A program made the position numbers and the translations under genes. From Symbiodinium natans (taxonomy: Eukaryota > Sar > Dinophyceae > Suessiales > Symbiodiniaceae), in contig CAJNDS010002478.1 of assembly GCA_905221605.1 (NCBI GenBank), positions 26,729 through 90,728 on the forward strand: 64,000 nucleotides of DNA, in the 5' to 3' direction. Shown here piece by piece: positions 63,755-64,000 of the stretch; the stretch's first letter is position 1, and the number at the start of each line of letters is the position of its first letter. Under the pieces are notes generated by a model, which searched no databases, had not been told where the DNA came from, and saw nothing but the letters and a program-made list of their open reading frames with translations.

Positions 63755-64000
63755 GATCATGCTTGGATTTTGCAAAAGCTGTGTGTGCTCCCTACTTCCC
63801 GGACACACTGCCGAGGAATGACTTCTCTGTTCGAGAAGCTTCGGTGAAGGTGAGGGGCGCGGAGGCCAGCGATGGCTAGGGTCCACGCAGTTTTCATTTT
63901 ATCGTTCCTTGTAGGAGGGGATGTCGGTATGGGGGAGGGGGGGGACCTTTAGCCCTATTGCAGACGGCCGCCGTCGTCAAGACCATGCGACTGCACGAGC
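63755..64000. other. Right edge
   Basis: No feature supported, apart from a G run near 63930-63946. Confidence 0.4.

Overview
This window looks like nuclear DNA of a dinoflagellate, probably a Symbiodiniaceae-like alga. The evidence is intron borders of the GC-AG and GA-AG kind beside canonical GT-AG ones, scattered degenerate TTTAGGG/CCCTAAA motifs, a decayed reverse-transcriptase element whose protein order I associate with dinoflagellate genomes, very repeat-rich intergenic DNA, and protein families expanded in these algae (RCC1-like repeats, ionotropic-receptor channels, CCCH fingers). The taxon is inferred; no rRNA, tRNA or complete spliced-leader gene was seen.

Layout. 1-6.5 kb (minus): a decayed retroelement (membrane segment, viroplasmin-like domain, helical Gag-like part, reverse transcriptase, RNase H) that runs off the left edge. 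6.6-8.1 kb: duplicated repeat block with a recurrent near-perfect palindrome. 8.8-9.4 kb (minus): two exons of a protein kinase catalytic core. 9.4-23.9 kb: mostly non-coding, with a segmental duplication (15.0 and 21.2 kb) whose second copy carries two J-domain exons. 24.0-25.9 kb (minus): an ionotropic glutamate receptor-like channel. 29.1-36.1 kb: a large satellite complex, roughly mirror-symmetric (AT-rich blocks outside, 14-bp-type repeats next, 42/61/74-bp satellites in the middle).

38.2-52.5 kb (plus) is the most interesting part: a chain of intron-poor reading frames of about 11.7 kb, including two alpha/beta-hydrolase-like domains and a UPF1-like superfamily 1 helicase, followed by decayed tandem pieces of the first hydrolase frame and ~180-bp modules, ending in a poly(A) tract. 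A second, 5'-truncated and internally deleted copy sits at 57.6-59.2 kb on the minus strand. It ends in the same 3' motif plus poly(A) and is bounded by an exact 18-bp target-site duplication, so sequence of this type has moved by LINE-like retroposition. I could find no reverse transcriptase in it. Between the two copies lies a decayed CCCH zinc-finger gene (53.4-55.1 kb, minus).

59.2-60.3 kb holds AT-rich and minisatellite DNA. 61.85-63.07 kb (plus) is a compact two-exon RCC1-like beta-propeller gene, the best-preserved gene in the window. Many frames are broken by single-base shifts; decay is the simplest reading, but assembly errors from noisy long reads cannot be excluded from sequence alone.
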